Assembly (NCBI GenBank): GCA_025890175.1
Contig: JANPYM010000017.1
Coordinates: 604,659-668,658, forward strand
Reading direction: 5' to 3'
Origin: Ciborinia camelliae
Taxonomy: Eukaryota; Ascomycota; Leotiomycetes; Helotiales; Sclerotiniaceae
Length of the DNA stretch: 64,000 nt
Positions 27,776-38,054 of the stretch are shown piece by piece. Positions within the stretch are counted from its first letter, which is position 1. The number at the start of each line of letters is the position of its first letter. Below the pieces are notes generated by a model. It ran no database searches and was not told where the DNA came from. It was given only the letters and a program-made list of their open reading frames with translations. Made by a program: the position numbers and the translations under genes.

Positions 27776-28602
27776 ACTTCTATCACCGTAACGTTGACCA
27801 TATCCTTAAATTTGGCGTCGAGCTTGGCCAAAGTACACTTTCCAAAGCAATGACACCGGCATCCACAGTCCTTCACATATTTTGTCTGCGCACCTGCCTC
27901 AGCCTTCTCATCTGCCTTTTTACCCCTTCGCCACTTAGGCCTCCTCTTTTCATATTTAATAATCGCCAGAATCGATAGAAAAACGCATTGCTCCAATTCG
28001 ACACAAGCAGGCGATCTTTGCCCCATACTTTTAATCTTCAAGTTGTCATAAACTTGCACTTCGGCAGGCATGCTACCAGGAGAATCCAAATCAATAGCCA
28101 ATGTAGCATACGCCTGGCGCGACGGATCTCCCTTCTTCGTTAGCAGATATTGCCTCATATTCCTCGTCGTCTTCGTTGCCTTCGTCGTCTTCTTGTATTT
28201 CCACGTGTATTTTCCAGATAGCTCAGCGGATTCTGGAGTAGCAGCATATTCGAAAGATAGTTTCGATAGTGGCGGCTGCTTTGAAAGATTCCAAACTGCA
28301 ACCTTCCTCTGAAGTAGGATATCTATGCCCCGAGGAAGGCGTATTTTATAACTTGATTCGCATGGCCACAAGCTAGCGCTACCCTTTTTTCTTCCTCTGG
28401 AATCGGAGTGCGCCCCTGTAATAGGGTCTGCAAAATGCCATCCCCCATGGAACTGGGGATTGATGGCGCAATCCATCTGGACGCGAGCTTGGCGATCCAT
28501 CAATTTTTGTTTGGGGGCGGTTTTTTGAATTTGTTGGTCAGAAAAGACGGGAAGACATTGAAATATTCGAAGTGGAATCATTGCAATTGGCATGATTGGC
28601 AT
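27760..28602 (-). CDS. Hypothetical protein with Cys-rich C-terminal cluster (280 aa)
   Basis: An open frame of 280 codons with balanced composition and no low complexity, likely a real gene. I do not recognise the family. Visible features: a Lys/Thr-rich stretch near residues 138-150, a hydrophobic helix-like segment around VELEQCVFLSILAIIKYEKR (about residues 210-230) followed by a basic stretch, and a tight cysteine cluster near residue 250 (C-x-C-x-C-x-C-x-x-x-C with a histidine) that could bind a metal. The tail is acidic (EVEAEE). The start is uncertain: the first ATG gives 280 aa, a later one near codon 35 (MDRQARVQ) is equally possible. Its 3' end lies in a tandem duplication, so the stop codon and last residues exist twice. 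Confidence 0.5.
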   Translation of the reverse strand: MPIMPIAMIPLRIFQCLPVFSDQQIQKTAPKQKLMDRQARVQMDCAINPQFHGGWHFADPITGAHSDSRGRKKGSASLWPCESSYKIRLPRGIDILLQRKVAVWNLSKQPPLSKLSFEYAATPESAELSGKYTWKYKKTTKATKTTRNMRQYLLTKKGDPSRQAYATLAIDLDSPGSMPAEVQVYDNLKIKSMGQRSPACVELEQCVFLSILAIIKYEKRRPKWRRGKKADEKAEAGAQTKYVKDCGCRCHCFGKCTLAKLDAKFKDMVNVTVIEVEAEE

Positions 28603-29884
28603 TATAATAATTGTAATAGAAGTAAGAGAGTTGAAGAGGAGTTGGGGTTGAAGTTGGAGTTGGATTCGGAATCAAAACTATTGAAATCGAACAGCAGTTG
28701 CAGGAAAACCACACCACTACGAAAATGGAGAGGAAAGTACACCGGGGGAGGAGGGGTTGATGGGAGGGCTTTATATCTGTTTTTCCTTCAACTAAATACG
28801 TGGCATTAACCAAAAATGAGATCACCCACTACCTACCTACCGTACCAAACTATCAAAATATCAAGCCAAACACCTCAATTCTCAGCGGCTTCAACAATGT
28901 CGATGCTAAACGCTACCTAGGTGGGTCTAGCTCCAGAGATGAAGCTCAATATTATGAATATACCGGTGTTTAAACCGGTCGAGTCACCGTATTATCATTG
29001 ATTTTGAAAGTGTCCGTCCTCAACGATCGGATATTTTTATGTCACAAATGAACCTGAATGGGGTGAGATAAGCTGTATGTAGGGTGATCGTATGATGCGG
29101 GCACATACACTTCGACAAAATGTTTGAAGTGTGGAAATCGACTTACAGTTCGTGGATGTGTTACGCCCGTCACTATGAATCATAGGTAGAATCGTAGATA
29201 TGCAACCAGATAAAAGAACCATGCTGAAGAGGAAAGGATCATCTTCAGAAGATCACCAACCCATATAGAGAGTGTGATCACGTGACTAGCTACATGGTAT
29301 TCACTTGGCAGGAGGCATGACAGGATGTATGACATACCGCTAGTTTCTCCCGTGGCATCAGATCAGAAATTTTTTATCCTTTTATCGTGTCCTGAAGACA
29401 GAAGACAGGATTTTCCAGCTTCCCTCAACTGGTTTATAATCCGTATCTTGCATTTCGAATCCAAAATTCTACAATATATCTTTCCACACTAAGGGGTCCA
29501 CCTCGGTACACCTCGGTACACCTTCTTCAACCCCCTCCGCTATGCCACCCCCTCTACCCTTTCCACCTCGCAATGATCCGACATAACTTCCAATTGAGCA
29601 CGAAAGTGAAGCCTTTTAGTTTCGAATCTGTGCAATAAGAGCTCTATAAATCGTACTCGACATGGAATTTGAATTTTTAGAAGTCTCTCAAGTCAAAAAT
29701 TTAAAAAATTTAGGTGAAAAAGAACCAAATTTCAAAGCCCCTAAAAGGGGCTAAACTTTTAGCGATGAAACTAAAAATTAGGTCCTGTAACTCACACCCC
29801 GATCTAAATTGCCGCTCAGATTGAAATCACGATTTCAATTTAAAATACATCATTGTTTAAATACAGGAGGATAGGAAATCTGCA

Positions 29885-29916
<32 letters not shown>

Positions 29917-30321
29917 AGAAAAGGGGTTCGTTTTTTGAAATGTATGACTCGAGATTTTAGATTAATACCTTACTTTCTATTACGTACATGCTCAATTTAT
30001 TTTTGGAAGGGTGCATCTTCTGGCAAATAGCTTATGATACAGCGATTTAGTTTTATCTCATATCTCTTCGGATCTTCCGATTCCGTCATGGATAGCCGAT
30101 CTGCGCAAAGATCGTTCTTGATGCTTCCACGCCCATTGACTCGTTTTGCATGCTAAGAATATACTAAATAAGTAAATTTGTTTCTTTTTGTTGGAATATG
30201 GTATATAATGCTAAGCAGAGTGCCTTGGTAGAACCCTTTTTCCCACACTTTTAATTCCCTCCGAGTGTCGGTACCCATCATGATATCATCCCATCATTAC
30301 CATCAACATTTCATAAACTTA
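28603..30321. other. Intergenic, no supported gene
   Basis: Contains a short palindrome AGCCCCTaaaAGGGGCT near 29738-29754 and a TA dinucleotide run at about 29889-29915. The stretch around 29640-29830 is AT-rich with ATTTTTAG-like motifs at both sides and may be a decayed repeat, but I cannot define its ends. Confidence 0.4.
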
Positions 30322-30450
30322 TCAAGCACTAGCATGCAAGATGTAACCACCGTCAACTGTCACCGTCTGAGCGTTCAAATCTTGATTGGTAGCCGCAAAC
30401 CATATTACTCCCGCCATATCTTAATCCTTTCCTGGTCTCTTGGCAGGATC

Positions 30451-30595
30451 CTTCTCATATTTCTCCTTCTTATACTTTTCCTTCTTATACTTCTCCTTAT
30501 ACTTCTTTTTTTTATATTTCTTTTTTTTATATTTCTTTTTCTTATACTTCTTTTTCTTATACTTTTCTTTCTTATACTTCTCCTTCTCAACATAA
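30451..30595. repeat. 15-nt minisatellite expanded inside the SDR pseudogene
   Basis: About nine units of roughly 15 bases (CTTCTTATACTTTTC type on the + strand) which on the minus strand encode Lys-Glu/Lys-Lys-Tyr-Lys pentapeptides. It replaces the short region that in related SDRs precedes the PAxRPG segment; the flanks here still read DPAKRPG in the reductase frame. Confidence 0.8.
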
Positions 30596-30643
30596 ATCTT
30601 CTCATCCTATCCACTCTCTCCACCAGCCGTTATATCACCTGAG

Positions 30644-30691
30644 AATACACCCGGTGCTGCACCGGGTGTATTGTTGCACCGGCGGTGCAAC
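30644..30691. repeat. Two abutting perfect palindromes
   Basis: 30644-30672 is an inverted repeat with 14-bp arms (AATACACCCGGTGC) around one central base. 30673-30691 is a second with 9-bp arms (GTTGCACCG) around one central base. Together they look like an inverted duplication of the pseudogene sequence that would encode VAPGVF, adding 31 bases and shifting the frame. Confidence 0.9.
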
Positions 30692-31358
30692 ATTATCAAT
30701 CCCAATCTTCAATCCGTGACTCGCAACTTCCGAGTATAGCATCTGTATCGAATAGATAGCAGCGGCTTTGCTGGCGTTGTATCCGAAATGATGCTGTGAA
30801 GATTGGACGATTTGGGAAATAGAAGAGATATTTAATCACGGTTCCAGAATATCGATACTACTGATCCAAGGCATTTTGACGCAGAGGAAGGAAAGCCATC
30901 GCCGTGAAGAATAATTGAGGAACATTGGTTCGGTAAGTATTGCACCAATCGTCAAGAATCGAACTCTCATATCAAAGAGATTCTTCTTCATTTCCTCCGC
31001 GGTCCGGGCTTCGGTTTGTGGAGTATTCCCAGAGATTCCAGCATTATTGATTGAAATGCAAACATTTTGCTCTTGGGATTCGATCTCTTCTAGTACACTG
31101 CAATCTCATCTTTGCGGGTAATGTCAGCAACGATGGGGATGATCTCTGCTCCAGTGTTTTGACCGTGGTATTTGTCGACATTTTCTTCGAGCTTTTCTTG
31201 GGTTCGGCCCACGATGGAGACTTTGGCTCCTCCTTGACGGCTAGTGCTTGGATTGTCATCAAACCGATACCTGATCCGCCACCTGTCACAAGGGCCACCT
31301 CCTTGCCCTTTACATTGAACACCTCGCTCAAAAGAAAATTCTTGTTTGAATCAGACAT

Positions 31359-33224
31359 TTTGGCTCTAGAAGTTGTTTGTTGGAATTGGGAATTGGAGAT
31401 GTGCTTCATACGAGTTTGCGACTGACTAGGCTACGGAGGAAATACTCCAGGATGATACAATTCTGCAGCTGCTCCGAGGGGATTCAACTGGCCGGTAACA
31501 CATATCGACGAATTCATGGAACAGGCATTCCCTCGATCTCGGCCAGTAAGTGCATACATTACGAATACAACCATCTGAAGTTTCCATGTCTGGAAATTAC
31601 TGGAGGTAAGGAATGATTGCAGCAGGATTTAAAACAAGTTTTCGTCGACTTAAGCGTGGGTCTCAGAATCGTGTTTACAAAAAGTGAAGTGAAGAATATC
31701 TCACCATGAGGAAGTGTCGACGAAGCAGCAAACAACGATTACAACTTCAACCTCCAATGTAACCACTTTACAAATCTGGTATGTTTCTCAAGACTCTCTA
31801 CTATTGACGTTTAGATATTTTGTAGGAGAACTATATATATAGGATGAATCGTGTCTGTTTGAGCTGCTGTGAGTTTCTTATGCCCTCGCTTGTTCCCCCT
31901 CACTCAGGGGCTATCAATGATACTACCCTTGGAAGTTCACAGCCTGGAAATTGGATTCAATTTTGCATCATATCATATTGCTCTTTAATTCCTAGAGATT
32001 CGAAGACATATAAATGTTCCCATCTCAACCTGATCGAGGAGAGATGTATATGTCAATATGGGATTTGATGCATAGGATGATAATATGATCTTTGAAGTAT
32101 CTGATTACAACGGGAAATTTACTTTTGGAACTGATACATGGCGTTGGTGACACCTCAAGTATTTCGATAAGAATCGTTCATATACACATTAAAATGATAC
32201 CATTCTCAAAACACCAGATGAAAAAGGGAAATATATTTCTGAAATTGTATATATAGAGGTGATGATATGTGAAGGATTTTTTCGTATACTAAATTTCAAG
32301 GAGGGAAGTAGCGGCACTTACCGAGCGGCACGAGAGATTCTGCCACAATATATTTAGGTACTTACTTTTTAATGGGTTGATCAGAAGGAACTTAATAAAG
32401 GGTTCCTGGGGATTTCCCAGTCGAGAAGAGATGCACCATGAGCAAAAGAAATACAGGACGCAGTTTGATCATTCATTCATTCATATAAGCAAAACAATAC
32501 ATTATATGTAGATAGGTAAGAAATATATATATATATCGAAATGCCATAATTCCAGGAACCATGATACACCATACTATGCGCAAACCAAGTCAATCTACCC
32601 AATCATGCAATTTGCCATTCTCTTCAAATTGCACGAGTGACAACTTGATTTAGGCCCGACTCTTATGAGGAAGGTCTATCATCTCCAGCTGCCGTTCATC
32701 AAAATGTGACAGGGGATTTGGATCCGATAATCTACAGCTGGGGTACGTTTCCATCCCAACTTTGGGAAGGGGGTGCGCAAAATTGGACCACGGAGGATGC
32801 CACTATATACCTATTCACCTTGTGTTCTTGTCTGATCCTACATGCCAGTAGCGATTCAACCTTTCTCTTCTCTCTCTCTCTCCCCCCCCGAGTCTCTCTC
32901 CCTTCTCTCGTCCAATCAACCGCCCTTCCTCTTTTTTTTGTTGCATGACTACAAATACAGGAAAGGATAGAATCTAGGTACCTAGTACTCATTTTGATGA
33001 ATCTTGGGTTGCGAATGCGCCTGTACTTGTTGCTGGTACCTTATTAATGGCAACCCTGATTCCAGCTTTCATGAAGGGGCTACAGCACAACGAGATTGAT
33101 CATTGAGCAGTGGGTATAGAACTTTAAATATTTGCCCATACAAACAAAGTTGGCAAGGATATTATTGAGAGTGAGTTTTGGAATCTCCATAAGCTACTTA
33201 TGAGATAGATCGTGACCTTAATTC
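31359..33224. other. Intergenic, no supported gene
   Basis: Short frames only. A CTAGGTACCTAG palindrome lies at about 32975-32986, and a pyrimidine-rich stretch with TCTCTCTC and C8 runs at about 32865-32890. Confidence 0.4.
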
Positions 33225-34542
33225 CTATCTTAAAATCCCAACATGAACCACAAATCCCGAATCCTCCCCTAATCCACACTCCTCGATACCTCCCTCTTGA
33301 ACTCTCCATACTTTGAAGTGCTTATGGAATTCTTTGAGCCATGATTCAAAGACATCTGGAGAACGGAGCTGCTGAGCTATGATGCAGAGAGTTGGGCTAT
33401 TGGGTCCTTTTTGATTTTGACTTTCCGAAGATAAGTATGAGGAACGAAGACGACATAAATCAACGCAGGTTTGAACGAAGGGTGGGATCAATGCGTCGTT
33501 GTAGATACAGTCGCAAGCTATGATTGTATCGAAACTGGTAGTGGTATCGGAGCAGGTAAGGGAGGGGGAGACGACGTCGGTTTCCCAGTCCAGGGTTAAG
33601 GGGATAATTTTGTTGGTTGAGGGTGATTGGGATGTTGATGTAGAAGTTGAAGAGGAGCTTTTGGATTTGCGGGATTTGGATTTTGAGTTTGTTGTGCTTG
33701 ATGGCGTGGAGGAGTTGGAAGAGAGATTCTGGGAGAGGAGTTTGAGGATATATGATTGATCCGTGAGGATGTAGGATTGGACGAGAGGTGATAGAGTAAG
33801 GGCTATCAGGCCGGAAATCCCGCAACCTAATTCGAGGACGACTGAATCAGGGGTGATTATCTGATGTTGGAGGAGTGAATTTGTAGGTGAAGATATCCAT
33901 TTTGCGAAAAGGGGGGTGATTTTCCATATTACTAGTATCACCGTTAGCGGTACTAAAGGAAGTGCTTATGTGCATGGAAATTTACCTGCTCCAGTAGTTC
34001 CACCATCCCGATTTGATGATAGAATTGTAGGGGATTGGTAGATTGTGAGATCTCTACCATTGATGGTCAGGTCTATCTCAGTGGCCTTTGAGTTGACAAA
34101 TCCGAGATTCTGAGACGGGATGGTTTGAGAGAATAATAGGAACGCCTCTAGAATTTGAATTGCTTTTTAGCTCATGATATTCTTGGCTAGGACATGATTT
34201 ATAAATTCGAACAACTTTTGGGTACTTAAGGAATGAGGATACGAGTTTGTGCTCAGAATCTAAGGTTTGACCATACAGAAAGGGTGGTGTTTAAAAGCAG
34301 CCCAAAAATCACCTCCCCTTTTCGGTAAGTACCTCGCGCCACAGTAAGCTGCTGTGCAACCAAGGCTCTCACACTGCCTCATTCCAAGCAAACGGAAGAC
34401 CACTTGGCTATGTTGAATCAAGAAATCATCAACGTGGACTTGTGCGTGGCATCAAGATATGGAATGATTTTATATGCCTACCTTCTTCGGGATCCTCAAC
34501 TTCTGGGCCAAGAGAATTCAGATACGATAGTACGCCTGTCAT
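33225..34542 (-). CDS. Rkm5/METTL21-like protein-lysine N-methyltransferase (about 309 aa, three exons)
   Basis: Reconstructed exons: 34482-34542, 33986-34147 and 33225-33931; phases agree and give 309 aa. Exon 1 reads MTGVLSYLNSLGPEVEDPEE. Exon 2 contributes LLFSQTIPSQNLGFVNSK and NRDGGTTGA, then VIWKITPLFAKWI across the second junction. Motif I of the seven-strand methyltransferases is LELGCGISG (about residue 106), followed by YILTDQSYILKLL, close in pattern to yeast Rkm5, which methylates a lysine of ribosomal protein uL1. The post-II motif is DCIYND (about residue 214), the DxxY-type signature of METTL21-family enzymes. A Ser/Thr/Lys low-complexity insert lies in the middle. The first intron (334 nt) is long for this window and is the least certain part; the second (54 nt) has a GCTAAC branch site. 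The exact substrate is not deducible. Confidence 0.75.
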
Positions 34543-35169
34543 GATTGATGACTGCAGGAAGACTGCTGTGAGGTCAGCAAGCAATTGTACCAATATTGGC
34601 TGGAGAGGACGCGATATATGCTCGAGATCTCAATAATCAAAACTTATATTAGATAAACAAAAGGTGTGAATAGCTTCAATAATGCAATATGTTCTGACAA
34701 CAATCAGGTACCGAGTTGTTATATCCTCTAGATTTTTTGTATTAACAGGGGAGGTGAGTCGGGTAACCGTGTGCAACCGTGCATAAGTACCTAGGTACTG
34801 TACTCCGTACTGTCCATTAGTTGTACTAATAAAGTACCTAGGCAGATAAACTCGGGAAATCAATCATCTTGAATTTAAAGACGGAAACCAAGGCAGCGTC
34901 GTCATAGATCAATCAATTAATAAGGTGGTTTCTCTTCAATTTGACCTTTCTAACAAATCAATCCCTCAACCTTTTCTTAACTTGAAAACGTTCACATCGT
35001 CTCAATAAGATAAACGTATTCAAAAATCCACGCGTCAACGTATCTTTTGTCCAAGTTACACGGAGACAACCATCAACAAATAAGGGAGCACATCAAGACT
35101 TCATCTATCCATCGCATCCATCGAATCCATCAACTCTCAATAACTGAGCTTCACTGCCACCACCACAAA
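34543..35169. promoter_or_regulatory. Divergent intergenic region between methyltransferase and acyl-CoA synthetase genes
   Basis: Shared 5' region of two divergently transcribed genes. It contains CTAGGTACTGTACTCCGTAC near 34789-34809 and a pyrimidine/CATC-rich stretch directly before the acyl-CoA synthetase start, as expected for a fungal 5' leader. No defined binding site can be named. Confidence 0.4.
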
Positions 35170-37384
35170 ATGTCGTCATCGGGGTCGCTCAAGAATGCCA
35201 CCGTTCAACCTAGGTTCTATCATTCACCACCTTTCAGCGCGGAGGCTCCTGGTTACAAACCCGTAGCTGGCGAGACTATCCCAAGAAGACATCCTTTGAC
35301 AGCCAACAAGCTTGCGAGTCGACCTTCCGAAGATGTTTCAACCGTTTTTGATATAATCAAACGAAGCTCCGAGAAGTATGGCAATGCGAAAGCTGTCGGG
35401 AGCCGTTCATTGATCAAGACTCATCAAGAAGTGAAGAAGGTGAAGAAGATGGTCGATGGCGAACAACAAGAGATCGAAAAGAAATGGACATACTTCGAAC
35501 TTAGCGAATACAAATATATGAGTTTCGCAGAATATGAGAAGTTAATCTTACAAATTGGGGCTGGATATAGAAAGCTTGGGTTGAAGAAGGAGGATCGAGT
35601 GCATATTTTTGCTGCAACAAGTGCACATTGGTTAGCTTCTGCTCATGGCGCAGTTTCTCAATCAATGCCAATTGTTACCGCATATGATACGCTGGGAGAG
35701 GAAGGCCTCAAACATTCCTTGGTTGCAACCAAGGCCAAAGCTATCTTTTTGGATCCTCATCTACTACCAACCTTGATCAACCCCCTCAAAGAAGCCACGG
35801 ACATCCAATACGTTATCTGGAACAGTCAAAATGAGGTCAAGCAAGAGAATATTGATAATCTTAAGAAGGCACACGAGAAGCTCAAGATTATGAGTTTTGA
35901 AGAACTACGAAAGCTTGGCGAAGAGAATCCCGTCGAACCAGTACCTCCCGCATCAGAAGATTTGTGCTGCATCATGTATACCTCGGGCTCCACCGGACCA
36001 CCAAAGGGAGTGCCGCTTAAGCACAAGGCGGTTGTTGCAGCTGGTGAGTTGACCTATTATATGTGGAGTGTGTTCCTATGCTGACTGGCGCTTGCGCTTC
36101 TTATAGTTGCGGGTGTGAATGTAATTGTCGAGCCATATCTTGGCCCTGGTGATGGCCTGTTGACATACCTTCCTCTCGCGCATATTCTCGAGTTCGTTTT
36201 CGAAAATGCTTGTCTATACTGGGGTGGAACTATGGGTTACGGAAACCCTAAGACTTTGTCGGATACGTCGGTCAGAAATTGCAAAGGAGATATTCGAGAG
36301 TTTAGGCCGACCGTATTAGTTGGTGTTCCAGCTGTGTGGGAGTCAGTCAAGAAGGGCATCGTTGCCAAGGTCAACGGCGGTAGCCCAATTGTCAGAAACC
36401 TCTTTTGGGCTGCACTTTGGGCCAAAAACAACTTGTTGCATTATGGTCTTCCTGGTGCCGAGGTTTTGGATGCACTGGTATTTAAGAAAGTCAAGGAAGC
36501 CACTGGTGGAAAACTTAGAATTTGTATGAATGGTGGTGGACCAATCGCCAAAGATACTCAGCGATTCATTTCCATGGCCATTACACCGATGATCAACGGA
36601 TATGGGTTGACTGAAACCACTGCTATGGGTGCTTTGATGGATCCTATGGAATGGACTGATGAAGCATTGGGTGATATTCCCGGCTCTATTGAAATCAAGC
36701 TTGTTGATTTCCCAGATGCTGGATATTATGCAACCAATAAGCCAAACCCTCAAGGAGAAATTTGGATCCGAGGAGATTCCGTAATGGAAGGCTACTATGA
36801 GAATCCCCAAGAAACTGCGGAAGCTTTGACTGAAGATGGTTGGTTCAAGACTGGTGATATTGGAGAGTGGGATAAGAATGGTCATCTCAATATTATTGAC
36901 CGAAAGAAGAACCTGGTCAAAACTCAAAACGGAGAATATATCGCTCTCGAGAAACTCGAATCTATTTACCGTTCAGCTACTGTTGTAGCGAACATCTGCG
37001 TTTATGCAGATCAACAGAGAACTAAGCCAATTGCTCTAATCGTACCAGCTGAACCTGCATTAAAGAAACTCGCCGAAAAAATTGGCGTCCAAGGATCTAG
37101 TGTGGAAGAATTGGTACACGAGAAGAAGATTCAAGATGCTGTCCTCAAAGAATTACAGCAAGCTGGTAAATCCGGTGGATTATCAGGGATTGAAATCATT
37201 GAAGGTGTTGTTTTATCCGATGAAGAATGGACTCCTCACAATGTCAGTATCTCTCCCCTTTTGACAGCACGATGCATGCTAACATGAGTAGGGATTGTTA
37301 ACATCGGCGCAAAAATTGCAGCGTAAGAAGATTTTGGCGAAGTACCAGAAGGAGGTTGATGCTGCATATGCTAGGAACAACTAG
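35170..37384 (+). CDS. Long-chain acyl-CoA synthetase (fatty acid-CoA ligase, Faa1/Faa4 type; 700 aa)
   Basis: Exons 35170-36043, 36107-37242 and 37292-37384 (introns of 63 and 49 nt with CTGAC and GCTAAC branch sites) give 700 aa, the normal size of Faa1/Faa4. The ATG at 35170 is chosen because the protein there starts like the family; the frame is open further upstream without conserved sequence. The AMP-binding P-loop CIMYTSGSTGPPKG lies near residues 268-281, the region YLPLAHILEF follows, and the adenylation core GWFKTGDIGEW plus IIDRKKNLVKTQNGEYI lies near 535-572. The C-terminus (QKLQRKKILAKYQKEVDAAY) is conserved. It activates fatty acids with ATP and CoA for beta-oxidation or lipid synthesis. 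There is no PTS1 tripeptide, so a cytosolic, ER or lipid-droplet location is more likely than peroxisome matrix. Confidence 0.95.
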
Positions 37385-38054
37385 TTGCTTTTGATGACAC
37401 TTTAGTAATGGTTTACGAAGAATACGTAGGTCATGAAAAATTCGTGGTTTTGAGCGTTTGGTGTGTTTTAGAGCCTGCGAATGATTCGTTCTGGTGGTTG
37501 GCAATTGTATGATAGTATGGGTAGTACAGACAGGCTTTACCTGTTCTACTTTAGATTTCACTATATGAAAGCGACGTATTTATAATTCCATAAATCTTTA
37601 ACCTGTTATATTTTTGTTGCATGAAATCTGCCTCTCTCTCTTGCTATGGTTGTGAAGATAACAGCTCCTTAAAACAGAGAACTAAAAATCGTCAAAGTCA
37701 CGGGATCACCGGTGGATGTCGCGAGTCGCGTCTGTTTGATGTTAGAGGGGAAGTCGCGATCCATCCACCCAAAAGTTCGACATCCTCGAACTCAATCAAT
37801 CAAATGATCCGATAAGAGTCGAGTCAATTCCATTCTTTTACTCCATGGAACTTTCCACTCTTAATCAACTCAATCAACTCAATCACTATTGTCAATTGTA
37901 GGAAAGAATTGATTTGCGATCGCTTCTGTCCAAAAGTTGCACCTCTTTTCAACCTCGCGATTCAACTACTCTTTATCGCCGGATTCCTAACTCTTTCCCT
38001 CCGCATATGCCATTGAATTTCTCCATCAACAATTTCCTTACCAATATATATGAT
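37385..38054. other. Intergenic between acyl-CoA synthetase and Ecm11-like genes
   Basis: Acts as 3' region of the first and 5' region of the second gene. CAATCAACT repeats lie near 37864-37886. No other gene seen. Confidence 0.4.

Larger units (their letters stand above)
30322..31358 (-). pseudogene. Decayed short-chain dehydrogenase/reductase (RhlG-like 3-oxoacyl reductase)
   Basis: Read on the minus strand from 31358, the translation starts MSDSNKNF and continues [16 protein letters not shown], a classical SDR Rossmann motif (TGxxxGIG). The frame breaks soon after (about 31240) where one base appears lost; in the next frame the SDR pattern continues (GGAKVSIVGRTQEKLEENV, IIPIVADITRKDEIA). 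A second break with a stop is near 31100; then SINNAGISGN (the NAG motif) follows, and later HHFGYNASKAAAIYSIQML with the catalytic YxxxK. The C-terminal end ATNQDLNAQTVTVDGGYI is also preserved, ending at 30322. Between these lie an inverted-duplication insertion (30644-30691) and a Lys/Tyr-coding minisatellite (30451-30595). At least three disruptions make this a pseudogene of an SDR that would have been about 300 aa. Confidence 0.8.

Noticed and set aside
36343..36927. 194-codon minus frame inside the acyl-CoA synthetase gene
   Set aside because: Antisense shadow of a well-supported coding exon.
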